Of a stretch of 26,434 bases of DNA, positions 7,302 through 14,862 are shown in pieces. The number at the start of each line of letters is the position of its first letter. The stretch's first letter is position 1. The stretch is from CAZPLZ01 sp964587525. Its GTDB lineage: Bacteria; Oederibacteriota; CAKKQC01. The stretch spans positions 1 to 26,434 of the forward strand of contig CAZPLZ010000017.1 of assembly GCA_964587525.1 (NCBI GenBank), written 5' to 3'. The notes beneath the pieces are model-generated. The model searched no databases. It was not told the origin of the DNA and saw only the letters and a program-made list of their open reading frames with translations. The position numbers and the translations under genes are program-made.

Positions 7302-7610
7302 TCAGTGGCCCGCTTCATTCATCATCACGCTCGGACACGGACGCCCTTCCTTGCCGCTCTGATAGGCGGCCTTCATTGCCGCCAGGAACATGTCCCTTAG
7401 GACCGCAGCGCATTCCCTGGCGGCGGCCTGGGTGTCGGTCTTGGCAATCTCATGTACCACGAGGGTTTCCGCCACCATCTCGTGCTCTCCCATGATGCCG
7501 ACCCTCCATCCTGGTAGCGGTCGCCGGTCTTGGTCCCACTGGTGGTCGATGTCTATCGTTATCGGACACTCGCTATCAGGATCGTTCTTCACTTCGACCT
7601 CCTCGTTCAC
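7302..7610 (-). CDS. Small hypothetical protein coupled to the PorV-CsgG gene (102 aa)
   Basis: The GTG start at 7610 overlaps the TGA of the upstream gene in a GTGA junction, so translation is likely coupled. The sequence has an acidic N-terminus (EVEVKNDPDSE), a strand-rich middle (ITIDIDHQWDQDRRPLPGWRVGIMG) and a helical C-terminal half. No signal peptide or known motif is visible. I do not recognise it. Its position as the last tightly packed gene of the 13092-7302 operon suggests a role in the same envelope-associated system, perhaps cytoplasmic. The 190 bp after it contain a short AGGGGAT-g-ATCCCCT inverted repeat at about 7202-7216 without a T-tract. Confidence 0.6.
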   Translation of the reverse strand: MNEEVEVKNDPDSECPITIDIDHQWDQDRRPLPGWRVGIMGEHEMVAETLVVHEIAKTDTQAAARECAAVLRDMFLAAMKAAYQSGKEGRPCPSVMMNEAGH

Positions 7611-8992
7611 TTCTTCACCGCGCCCGACAGGCGGGCGGCAATCTCGTGAAGCACGGTGGGGACATCCTGTTGGGACAGGTCCTGCCTTGCGTCCGAGTAG
7701 ACGACCTTTCCGGTCTCAATGTCCACGACGCTGATGCTCAGGACGTACCTGTCGAACAGCAACCCTATGCTGCCCACGATCAAGTAGTTTACGTTCAGCA
7801 GCCTGCCAAGCTTGACGGCGCATTCCTGCACCGTGCATCCTACCTGCTGAAAGGCTTGCTCCTGAAGTATCTCGTCCATCCTGGACTTCTCCACGACGAT
7901 GAAAGTTTCCTGCTTCACTATCTCCGTGCGGAACAAATCGGAGATGACCGACGCGTCGCTCACCGGCACGCCCTTGGCGTCGAATTCCGCGACAGCCAGC
8001 GTCCGCTGCTTGCCGAGGGACAGAACGGGGGCCTGCCCCCACTCGCGACGGAACAGGTCGAAGCTGTCCATGTCCGACGCCTTCGGGCCGAATGAATATG
8101 AGATGCTTGCCCGGTTGGTGAGGCCGAGGATCGTGTGCATGCCAGCCGCATAGTCGATCCCGACGCGCCGGAACAGTACCGAGAGCCCCGCCGTCAGCTG
8201 TGGCTCAGCATCCTGCCCCATCCCGCTGGCGCCCAGACGGAGGCCCAGGTATCTTGCGGCCCACCACTCGACTCCCGCGCCGACAGTTCCCACGGCCTCA
8301 GTGAGCCCCGCGTACTCCACACCGAGCGAGAGGTGCCAGGGCTCGTACGTGTATGAAGCCCCCGCGCGCACCTCCGTCGGCAGCGCCTCGCCCATGACGC
8401 CATCCTCTTCTGGCCGCAGGTCCCGTCCCAAGTTCCTCATGGCGGCGCCTACGGCAAAGCCTTCCCACATAGCCATCAGTCCGACGTCAGCCGCAACCGC
8501 CGAGGCCGTGTCTCCCGCGAGGTCCTCGGACAGATACCTGAACGCTGTCCCTAGGCGGAGGAATCCCAGTCGCACGCCGGTGGCGGCAGCCATCGAAAGC
8601 ACGTTCTGATCCAGGTCCGATCCGAGAGGCCTGCCGAATTGGTCCAAATCCGGAGCGCTCACGGCGTAGTACGATGCCAGCACGCCCACGGTCCAGTCGC
8701 GGGTGAGGTGGATGCCTGCGCCGAGGCCTCCAGCCGCCTGCTCCCCGCCGAACATCGACACGCCGCTCGCCGCGAGTTCGACTGCCGTCTCCTGCTCCAC
8801 CAGTAGGGCCGGATTGCTCCATGCGCGCAAGATGTCCTGACCCACCAGGCTCACGCCTCCCATGCCCGTCTGCCGGACGCTCAGCGGCAGGTTTGCGAAC
8901 AGCGCGCCCGGGCGCGACTCTGCGAGGACCATGCGAGGCATCGCCGCGCTCAGGGCCACGACGCACAGGCAGCAAGGGAGACTCGCCTTCAT
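7607..8992 (-). CDS. PorV/PorQ-like outer-membrane protein fused to a CsgG/TolB-N-like domain
   Basis: The 461-aa protein has a signal peptide (about 1-24). Residues 25 to about 300 resemble the PorV/PorQ (UPF0164) beta-barrel family: the start region GALFANLPLSVRQTGMGGVSL and SNPALL, then many alternating strands with aromatic ends. Residues from about 325 switch to a CsgG/LpoB/TolB-N-like periplasmic fold: TLAVAEFDAKGVPVSDASVI, then LFRTEIVKQETFIVVEKSRM, CTVQECAVKLGRLLNVNYLIVGSIG and a final beta-helix. CsgG-like domains act in secretion pores or envelope complexes; PorV-type barrels anchor surface proteins in type IX secretion. Start ATG 8992 follows AGGAA inside the end of the Kelch gene and overlaps its stop by 4 bp. 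The fusion suggests an outer-membrane hub for export or display of the Kelch protein encoded immediately upstream. Domain calls are fairly sure; the role is inference. Confidence 0.82.
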   Translation of the reverse strand: MKASLPCCLCVVALSAAMPRMVLAESRPGALFANLPLSVRQTGMGGVSLVGQDILRAWSNPALLVEQETAVELAASGVSMFGGEQAAGGLGAGIHLTRDWTVGVLASYYAVSAPDLDQFGRPLGSDLDQNVLSMAAATGVRLGFLRLGTAFRYLSEDLAGDTASAVAADVGLMAMWEGFAVGAAMRNLGRDLRPEEDGVMGEALPTEVRAGASYTYEPWHLSLGVEYAGLTEAVGTVGAGVEWWAARYLGLRLGASGMGQDAEPQLTAGLSVLFRRVGIDYAAGMHTILGLTNRASISYSFGPKASDMDSFDLFRREWGQAPVLSLGKQRTLAVAEFDAKGVPVSDASVISDLFRTEIVKQETFIVVEKSRMDEILQEQAFQQVGCTVQECAVKLGRLLNVNYLIVGSIGLLFDRYVLSISVVDIETGKVVYSDARQDLSQQDVPTVLHEIAARLSGAVKK

Positions 8993-11214
8993 CTGTTCTT
9001 CCTGATGAGCACGAAGAACATCTTTTTGTCGTTGATGCCTCCGCCTCTGGCCACGGCCCAGTACGCCCCGGGACCAGGCTTCTTGCCGCCTATGCCGTCA
9101 GCCAGGTACGCGGCTTCCCCCTCGCCAACCCCATCTAGGACGACCCTAAGCTTCCCCATATAGCCGCCAATCGCAGTGTAGATGCGAATGTGAACCGTCT
9201 CATTGGGGGTTCCCTTGACGTACAGCCTAACCTCGCTAGCCGGATTCGAAAGTTCCATGGCGGTCGGGGCGACCAGAAGGGCCCCATCATTCAGCCCAGC
9301 GACCCTCGGCTCGATGGCAAGAGTCGCCTGCACGACGCCCGTGACCGTCTCGCCGTCCGACTGGTCCGTGCCGCTCACCGAAGCCGTCAGCGACAGGATC
9401 CCCTCTCGCTTCGCATCCAGCTTCCACACGAACGTCGTTGAGTCCCCCGGGTTCAACGTCACGCCGCCCGCAGGGGCCTGAGCCACTTGCGCCAAGCTCG
9501 AATCGCTCAGGGCGAGCGCCGATGTCACGTTGGTGGCCGCCTTGCTGCCGATGTTGGTCACCGCCTGCCGGGCCTCAAACTCAAGGCCCGCGCGGACCTG
9601 AGAAGGCACGATGTCGAGAGTGGCATCCAGCACCGCAGCAGCCGTGATGGTGACAGAGAAAGTGGTCATGCTTGCGCTCACGCTCGCACCCGAGTTGGCA
9701 TCCGCTCCACTGACCACGGGGGCGAAGCTGACAAGGCCGGAGAGCATAGCCCGGTACGTCCACGTGAAGGCCCGGCTCTGCCCGCCAGCAATGTCCACGG
9801 GCCCGGAAGGCAATGGCCCGCTCTGCTTGACGACCATGCCAACAGGCGTCGGTCCGGCCTCGACTGAAGGAGACGCATTGGCCGTCGCCTGACCGGCGTT
9901 GTTCACGGCCAGGACGACCTCCACATATCTCCCCTGCTTCAATATAAGAGGCGTGGCCGCGACGCTCACCCCAACCAGATTCGCCGGAATCTGCAACGTG
10001 AGCGAACCGGTCGCATCGTATGCATCCGTCCCTGACGCCGTCGCGGTCAAAGTCGCCAGGCCGCTTCCCAAAGCGTCATACGTCCACGTGAAGCTCTGAG
10101 AGGCCGCCGGAGCGATATTCACAGGTCCCGCTGGCGTCGGACCGCTGACGTAGGCCAGCAGTCCTGCACCCAGGTTAATGTCGGGCTGGGGTGAGACACC
10201 AACGCTCGACGCTGACGCCGTCCCCGTATTGGAGACGGTCAACACCACCTGGAGCGACTGCCCTGCAGAGGCGGGATTGGGAACGAAAGATAGGTTGGTT
10301 GCCAACCGTGCGGTCGGCGGCATTCCCTCTTCAACACTAGACAACGTTTGGGCACCGTCGAAACCTCCGATCGCGTAGATATTCCCATCCACTGCGGCGG
10401 CGGCAAGGCTCCCCCTCTCAACTAACATGGCGGTTTCGGCCTTCCACGTGTCTGTCGCCGGGTTGTATTCCTCCACGACCGAAAGATAACCACAGGGAAA
10501 GGAAGGGCACTTGGCTCCTCCCATCACATAAATCTTCCCGTTGACCGCCACGGCAGCGATATACGCTCTAGCGGTAGGCATCGCCGCCTTTGAAACCCAG
10601 GTGTTGGTGATTGGGTCGTATTCCTCTACGGCGGAAAGCTCAACACCACCCGCACTCCCTCCGATCGCGTAAATCTTCCCATTCACCGCTGCGGCAGCAA
10701 GGTATTTCCGCCACGTCGGCATGGCGGCCTTGATCGTCCAGGTATCCGCCACTGGATCGTACTCCTCTACTGCCGTCCCACCACCAATCGCGTAAATCTT
10801 GCCGTTCACCTCTACAGCAGCCAGCCCACTCCTGGCCGTTGGCATGGCGGCCTTGATCGTCCAGGTGTTGGTGAGTGGATCGTACTCCTTCACTGTGGCG
10901 ACGCTCGTGAAGCCAGACCTGCCGCCTATCGCGTAAATCTTCCCATTCACCGCTGCGGCGGCAAGGTACTCTCTTGCCCCTCCCATGTCAGCCTTGGCCG
11001 TCCAGCCGTTGACGGACGGATCATATTCTTCGAGAGTGGCAAGCTCAACACCACCCGCGCTCCCCCCGATCGCGTAAATCTTCCCATTTGCCGCCACTGC
11101 AGCCAGATCGGTCCTCGCCGTTGGCATCGCAGCCTTCGCTGTCCAGGTGATGTCGCCAGCCGACGCAACAGAGCTGAAGGAAATGACCAGACATGCGAGA
11201 GAGAAACGCTTCAC
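8989..11214 (-). CDS. Secreted Kelch-repeat protein with CARDB-like repeats and FlgD-like C-terminus
   Basis: The GTG at 11214 is chosen because it opens a clean Sec signal peptide (MKRFSLACLVISFSSVASA) and has GGGGA upstream. The ATG at 11265 adds a hydrophilic tail overlapping the previous gene. Six Kelch blades follow, each with a VNGKIYAIGG core and a YDP..N/D.W end, about 47 residues per repeat and enough for a closed propeller. Three ~105-residue CARDB/DUF11-like beta-sandwiches follow, each containing xFTWTYxAxxSG or an equivalent. A C-terminal ~100-residue FlgD-Ig-like segment (SNPASEVRLYVKGTPNETVHI ... AYWAVARG) ends the protein, of the sort often used as an anchor or sorting module. 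The 741-aa product is probably exported and displayed. The stop overlaps the PorV-CsgG start by 4 bp. Confidence 0.88.
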   Translation of the reverse strand: MKRFSLACLVISFSSVASAGDITWTAKAAMPTARTDLAAVAANGKIYAIGGSAGGVELATLEEYDPSVNGWTAKADMGGAREYLAAAAVNGKIYAIGGRSGFTSVATVKEYDPLTNTWTIKAAMPTARSGLAAVEVNGKIYAIGGGTAVEEYDPVADTWTIKAAMPTWRKYLAAAAVNGKIYAIGGSAGGVELSAVEEYDPITNTWVSKAAMPTARAYIAAVAVNGKIYVMGGAKCPSFPCGYLSVVEEYNPATDTWKAETAMLVERGSLAAAAVDGNIYAIGGFDGAQTLSSVEEGMPPTARLATNLSFVPNPASAGQSLQVVLTVSNTGTASASSVGVSPQPDINLGAGLLAYVSGPTPAGPVNIAPAASQSFTWTYDALGSGLATLTATASGTDAYDATGSLTLQIPANLVGVSVAATPLILKQGRYVEVVLAVNNAGQATANASPSVEAGPTPVGMVVKQSGPLPSGPVDIAGGQSRAFTWTYRAMLSGLVSFAPVVSGADANSGASVSASMTTFSVTITAAAVLDATLDIVPSQVRAGLEFEARQAVTNIGSKAATNVTSALALSDSSLAQVAQAPAGGVTLNPGDSTTFVWKLDAKREGILSLTASVSGTDQSDGETVTGVVQATLAIEPRVAGLNDGALLVAPTAMELSNPASEVRLYVKGTPNETVHIRIYTAIGGYMGKLRVVLDGVGEGEAAYLADGIGGKKPGPGAYWAVARGGGINDKKMFFVLIRKNR

Positions 11215-11248
11215 TATAACTGTCCCCGATTGATGCACTACGGCATCC

Positions 11249-12493
11249 TCAGCGCTGCTTCTCATTTGAAACCTGCTCTATCCAGGCTTTGAGCTTGGAG
11301 TTGTTCGGGTTGATTAGTAAGGAGTACCGATAATAAACAAGCGCGCCATCCGCGTCGCCCTTCATGTATAAACAATTTCCCTTCAGCGATTCCACACGCC
11401 AGTCCCTATGCTGTGGATCGTCTTGATAGATTGCGGCGGCCTTCCGCAACGCGCCGTCATAGTCTTTAACCTTGTACAGATGCACAGCCTCTTGATAAGC
11501 GGGGTCAGAAATCGCTATGTGCTCTATCCAGGCTTTGAGTTTGGAGTTGTTCGGGTTTATATCTAACGAAGTGCGGTACGAGCGGCGTGCCATATACTTA
11601 TTCCCTTTTCCGTGATGACAATTCCCTGCCAGTAACCACGCCTGCCAATGCCGTGGGCAGGCTTGAATGATTACATCCGCATTTTTCAGTGCACCGTCGT
11701 AGTCTTTAATGTTGTAAAGTCGCATAGCCTCTTGGTACTCCAGTTCCACTTTCTTTACTGGCCGCTCCGGAAAGTAACGTCTGACGATATCCGCGCACTG
11801 ACTGCGCACGAGCAAGTGCGCTTTCTTCGAGTAGCCGTGTTCCTCTGCAGCGTAGGCCGCGTAGAGGGCGGCATAACCCGCAACATGCGCAGGCCAAGCG
11901 GCATACGCAGCCTCGGTTTTGTCAGGCCCCCACCGACTACTCCAAGCGCCATAGGCAACACAGTAGTTTTTGACGGTGTTGGTGGCACCGACGGAATAAT
12001 TGTAGGCAGTCCAGGCAGCGTAGCTGGCGGCAAAAGCAGCAAACTTGGCGGCACTATCACCGTAGACAGAGTAACCATAGCGATCAGAGTTGGTGCCAGC
12101 GTCGGTGACGTCCTGAAGCGTTACCGTTTCATCGCCACGCGCCCACGCCTCCGCCATTTCAATCGCTCGTCGAGGACGGCCCTCATCCTCCGGTACGTAT
12201 TGGAGTACAGGCCGGACGCACTCACACACCGCCAACACCAGGTGCCGTCGGCCCTCACTTCTCTCGTGACATTGATACTCCCACGGGGGGTAGGGCGGGT
12301 CTTGGCGATCCTTTACGGACTCGGCAGTGAGTCCCTGGAACATGAAGGCGCCGTCAATACTCGCGCCCCACGACGTGCGGGTCCATGTCTCGCATTCCTT
12401 GTTGGCGTTCGCCTCTACTACTACGAGCATCAGGCCAGCAGCAAGCGCGCAAATTATGGGTGTGCTAAGTCTTCCCACTGTAATCACTCCCAT
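11249..12493 (-). CDS. Secreted TPR protein with Ala-rich immunity-protein-like region
   Basis: The 414-aa protein has a signal peptide at residues 1-31 (ICALAAGLMLVVVEANA core). A middle segment (about 95-235) runs CVRPVLQYVPEDEGRPRRAI and EMAEAWARGDETVTLQDV, and then becomes Ala-rich helices such as AAYAAWPAHVAGYAALYAA. I recall this pattern from the putative immunity protein (Imm5-like) family of polymorphic toxin systems. Two or more TPR-like hairpins follow (about 250-410), in which LYNIKDYDGAL/LYKVKDYDGAL and INPNNSKLKAWIE occur twice. At DNA level 37 of 38 bases repeat between 11274-11311 and 11520-11557, so the TPR unit was duplicated recently. It starts 2 bp after the upstream stop; a GTG at V6 with its own GGGAG is an alternative. 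The TPR part is sure, the Imm-like label tentative. Confidence 0.75.
   Translation of the reverse strand: MGVITVGRLSTPIICALAAGLMLVVVEANANKECETWTRTSWGASIDGAFMFQGLTAESVKDRQDPPYPPWEYQCHERSEGRRHLVLAVCECVRPVLQYVPEDEGRPRRAIEMAEAWARGDETVTLQDVTDAGTNSDRYGYSVYGDSAAKFAAFAASYAAWTAYNYSVGATNTVKNYCVAYGAWSSRWGPDKTEAAYAAWPAHVAGYAALYAAYAAEEHGYSKKAHLLVRSQCADIVRRYFPERPVKKVELEYQEAMRLYNIKDYDGALKNADVIIQACPRHWQAWLLAGNCHHGKGNKYMARRSYRTSLDINPNNSKLKAWIEHIAISDPAYQEAVHLYKVKDYDGALRKAAAIYQDDPQHRDWRVESLKGNCLYMKGDADGALVYYRYSLLINPNNSKLKAWIEQVSNEKQR
11274..11557. repeat. 38-bp direct repeat pair inside the TPR gene
   Basis: Copies at 11274-11311 and 11520-11557 differ at one base (gagCttgg versus gagTttgg). They encode the same NPNNSKLKAWIEH/Q end of two successive TPR units, 246 bp apart, and mark a recent in-frame duplication that could expand or contract by recombination. 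Confidence 0.8.
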
Positions 12494-12495
12494 GT

Positions 12496-13092
12496 TCAGA
12501 AACCATGCTCATTTAGTATGTTTAGCATTGCATCCAGGCTCATGTCCGTCTTGACGTACATCACAGTCTCAAACACCAAGTTATAGGTCTCCTCAATTTT
12601 CCTTCCGTCCTTGCTGGGGTTGAAGGCCTTCCCACGAGACAGGGCACCAACGGGGCGCGTGGAGTGACTCCATTTCAATTCTGCTGCCAATTGTGAAAGC
12701 TCGATCCACTTTCGTGGAAACTCTCCTGGTGTTTCTTCAACAGCTCGTCGCAGAGCCGCCCTACCACCGTGGGACATATCAATGTTTTGCATGATGGGAG
12801 ACATGCTCTTCATAGTGGAGATGTCTTTCTCGTCCCACCATCCAACTTCACCAAGGCGACCATCGCGTGACTCCACTTGGGTACTGACGAGTACACGTCC
12901 ATGTCCGCTCTTATCAACTAACACAAACTTCTTGGAACGGACTTCATCCTTGACGCCCCAATCCCAAGCGCTCAACGCTATGGCCAGAACCGGAAGAACT
13001 ACCACGCCCACGACGAAGCGTCTAAGCCGCCTGATTTGGTCTTCCAATAATTTGATTCGCTTTAGGTGACTACGATATTCCCTGTTCTCCAT
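12496..13092 (-). CDS. Coiled-coil/transmembrane protein with periplasmic domain (198 aa)
   Basis: Residues 1-25 form a short basic coiled coil (RSHLKRIKLLEDQIRRLRR). A single membrane segment follows (FVVGVVVLPVLAIALSAW, about 26-43), then a periplasmic part with EVRSKKFVLVDKSGHGRVLV. That last element recalls a widespread unnamed domain with the pattern RxxxFxLVDxxGxxRxxL found behind one TM helix. The C-terminal half is unrecognised. The start is firm, with GGAGG five bases before the ATG. It is the first gene of the operon and stops 2 bp before the TPR gene. It is probably an inner-membrane anchor for the envelope system encoded downstream. The 148 bp to the divergent XRE gene should contain both promoters. 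Confidence 0.72.
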   Translation of the reverse strand: MENREYRSHLKRIKLLEDQIRRLRRFVVGVVVLPVLAIALSAWDWGVKDEVRSKKFVLVDKSGHGRVLVSTQVESRDGRLGEVGWWDEKDISTMKSMSPIMQNIDMSHGGRAALRRAVEETPGEFPRKWIELSQLAAELKWSHSTRPVGALSRGKAFNPSKDGRKIEETYNLVFETVMYVKTDMSLDAMLNILNEHGF

Positions 13093-13203
13093 TTATGCCT
13101 CCAAAAATAAGCGTGTTCATTGACTGCCTCAATTCACCCCTTCGCTCTCCAACTGTGCCCTCCGTTGTGCGACTTCGAGCGTCGGAGAATAATACTCATC
13201 GTC

Positions 13204-13222
13204 TATAGACTTAAAGACTATA
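13204..13222. promoter_or_regulatory. 19-bp dyad operator upstream of the XRE gene
   Basis: TATAG-A-CTT-A-AAG-A-CTATA is symmetric at every position except one A/A pair and the centre. It overlaps the perfect palindrome GTCTATAGAC (13201-13210). It lies 18 bp before the ATG of the XRE regulator and in the divergent control region of the 13092 operon. Self-regulation by the XRE protein is the natural inference. Confidence 0.55.
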
Positions 13223-13240
13223 CCCCGCAAACATCGGGAC

Positions 13241-13459
13241 ATGGAAATCGCGTCCCAATCGCTGCTGGGGAAGAAAATTCGCCAGCTACGGACCAAGCGG
13301 GGCTGGTCCCAGATGGTTCTCGCCGAGCACGCCGACCTCCACTTCACGTACGTCAGCGGCGTGGAGCGAGGGGAAAGAAACATCAGCATCATCAACATCG
13401 TGAAGCTGTCCAGGGCCCTGAAAGTGACTCCCAGCAAGCTCATGGAGGACATCCGCTAA
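13241..13459 (+). CDS. XRE-family HTH regulator
   Basis: The 72-aa protein is little more than one Cro/CI-type helix-turn-helix (about residues 9-67). The pattern is typical: LGKKIRQLRTKRGWSQMVLAE, then HFTYVSGVERGERNISIINI and LSRALKVTPSKLME. Such single-domain regulators bind DNA as dimers and often control mobile-element, restriction or toxin-antitoxin genes. Only GGGAC directly before the ATG resembles an SD. A symmetric operator candidate lies at 13204-13222. It is divergent from the envelope operon (12496 onward) and overlaps the 3' end of the small gene on the opposite strand by 4 bp. The target is not shown by sequence; the divergent operon and its own gene are the first candidates. 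Confidence 0.92.
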   Translation: MEIASQSLLGKKIRQLRTKRGWSQMVLAEHADLHFTYVSGVERGERNISIINIVKLSRALKVTPSKLMEDIR

Positions 13460-13749
13460 CCCTTCCTAGGTGGCCTATGCCGCGTGGCAGGAAAGATGTA
13501 CTTCCCTGTGACCTCTCCGATCCGACAGGCAGCGCATAGCCGGACAGCGACCGCATCCAGAACCGTAGCAACTTCCTCAAGTGAACCGCTCAGCCCGGCC
13601 AGCGTCCTGAATTGGGGATCAATCCTGTCACCTTCCTGGTGTGCGAGCCCCATAAGCGCAAGGCCGCACCCGCGCAGGTCATCGGCCAGCCTGGCCAGCA
13701 GAGTCGCCTGATCAGTTTTTGTTATTTCGACATCGCGTTGTTGTCCCAT
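13456..13749 (-). CDS. Small hypothetical protein (97 aa)
   Basis: The sequence has a helical central region (LARLADDLRGCGLALMGLA, then LSGSLEEVATVLDAVAVRLC). This resembles unnamed helical proteins seen in proteobacterial accessory regions, where a similar pattern precedes a count of cell- or phage-related genes. I cannot attach a function. No good SD precedes the ATG at 13749, and the last 4 bases overlap the end of the convergent XRE gene. Composition is protein-like, with a conserved-looking amphipathic pattern and no low complexity, so I consider it more likely real than not. Confidence 0.45.
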   Translation of the reverse strand: MGQQRDVEITKTDQATLLARLADDLRGCGLALMGLAHQEGDRIDPQFRTLAGLSGSLEEVATVLDAVAVRLCAACRIGEVTGKYIFPATRHRPPRKG

Positions 13750-14154
13750 GTAGAAAGTTCAACACCGCCCGACATTTCGGCAAAGGGATTTCGAATAATT
13801 CTTGCCAACATGTGGACAAGGAGAGTTTCTTGAAAGCTCGATGGGGTTTTCTTGGACTTAGACTTGCGGGATGTGTTCTGGGGCTACCCCTATCCTCCAA
13901 ATGGGGTTCGTCGGGCTTCCCCGTGCAAAGGAAATATATTTCTGGCTAGGTTGAGGATCCATTGGGCCGGTTTCCAACTATAAGGACCTGCTACCATGCG
14001 GGACTATGTATCGGATACTGCAATGGCTTCTGCTTAATCTCGACTTCTCAATAAGTCCACTTGGGCTCTGGTGGAACGACAAACGTGGGTCCACGCACCT
14101 GCTGCCATGGAAGAACTTTCTAACATCTAAATAGACTATCCCATGGATTGTTAG
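13750..14154. other. 405-bp gap without a recognised gene
   Basis: No open frame of convincing quality, RNA gene, clear terminator or repeat is visible. Base composition appears more AT-rich than the region to the left, and the gap marks the start of the HEPN island. It could hold the terminator of the HEPN operon and the promoter of 13456-13749, but I cannot point to either. Confidence 0.4.
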
Positions 14155-14862
14155 TTAACCATCGTCACCTTTGAGCATATGTGGCCGGGCTATGCCAAAC
14201 TTCTTCGCTGCGTACTCATCGAGATCAAGAGCGGAACTATTCATATCGAGCAACGCATTCCCGATAAACGGTGCATGGAGATTTAGCAGCCTGCCACGAT
14301 CTTTTTCATGATTACGATGAACTCTAAGAAATTTATGGTTGGGGATACCACGATGGTGAACGATGAGATTTCGCAGGTCTACGTAGTAGGGAATTTTCTC
14401 CTTCATCTCGGCAGTAAGATACAAGTCGAATTCGAGTTCCTTAGACAACACTTTCGTAAGCTCCTTAATACCATGACTGGTCAATCTGAAAACCAACTTC
14501 TCGACGATGGCTCCTTTGTCAGCTGAGGATTGTTTACCTCGCTTACCAACCACGGACAACCCACCATTGACCGCACGCATTTTTTGCATCAGAGCTGGTT
14601 GCGTCTCGAAGCATATTGTCAATAGCTCTGAGATATACGTTAAATAATTGTTGACTCCAGCGGCGAGGGTCGAAGTGTTTAAAAATGACACGTAAGGTCT
14701 CATCACATCTGGTCTATGCAACAGACCAGAAGATGCAAGCTGAACCACCAGTCCGTTGAATTGAATCATCGTCTTGTAGAATGCGAGGAAACGACGGAAT
14801 GGCTCCGTGACAGGATAAGGCGTGGGACGGGATACTCCACCGATGAATGTGAGTTCTGTCAT
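14155..14862 (-). CDS. Putative HEPN-domain protein (235 aa)
   Basis: This is a helical protein with DLRNLIVHHRGIPNH at about residues 162-176. Arg164 and His169 fit the RxxxxH signature of HEPN RNases, with the polar Asn after Arg and a further His. HEPN domains cleave tRNA or other RNA in many toxin-antitoxin, abortive-infection and CRISPR systems. The N-terminal 120 residues are helical and contain a flexible KRGKQSSADKG stretch; no other motif is visible. Its ATG overlaps the stop of the 483-aa gene by 4 bp, so both are made together. Whether it is a partner toxin, a regulatory homologue or a second nuclease subunit cannot be told from sequence. I know no named family for it; the HEPN call rests on one motif in a helical context. 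Confidence 0.65.
   Translation of the reverse strand: MTELTFIGGVSRPTPYPVTEPFRRFLAFYKTMIQFNGLVVQLASSGLLHRPDVMRPYVSFLNTSTLAAGVNNYLTYISELLTICFETQPALMQKMRAVNGGLSVVGKRGKQSSADKGAIVEKLVFRLTSHGIKELTKVLSKELEFDLYLTAEMKEKIPYYVDLRNLIVHHRGIPNHKFLRVHRNHEKDRGRLLNLHAPFIGNALLDMNSSALDLDEYAAKKFGIARPHMLKGDDG

Noticed and set aside
10300..11120. CRISPR-like regularly spaced repeats with GCGTAAATCTTCCC
   Set aside because: The ~140-bp periodicity is the Kelch blade repeat of a coding sequence, with frame kept and no spacer pattern.
11648..12586. 312-codon plus-strand open frame
   Set aside because: It lies antisense to the TPR gene, has no family-like motif, and the minus strand shows a signal peptide and TPR repeats. 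GC-rich codon bias opens such mirror frames.
13129..13452. 107-codon minus-strand frame ending next to the 12496-13092 gene
   Set aside because: Opposite the XRE gene for most of its length. The last 30 residues look protein-like but there is no start signal or domain.
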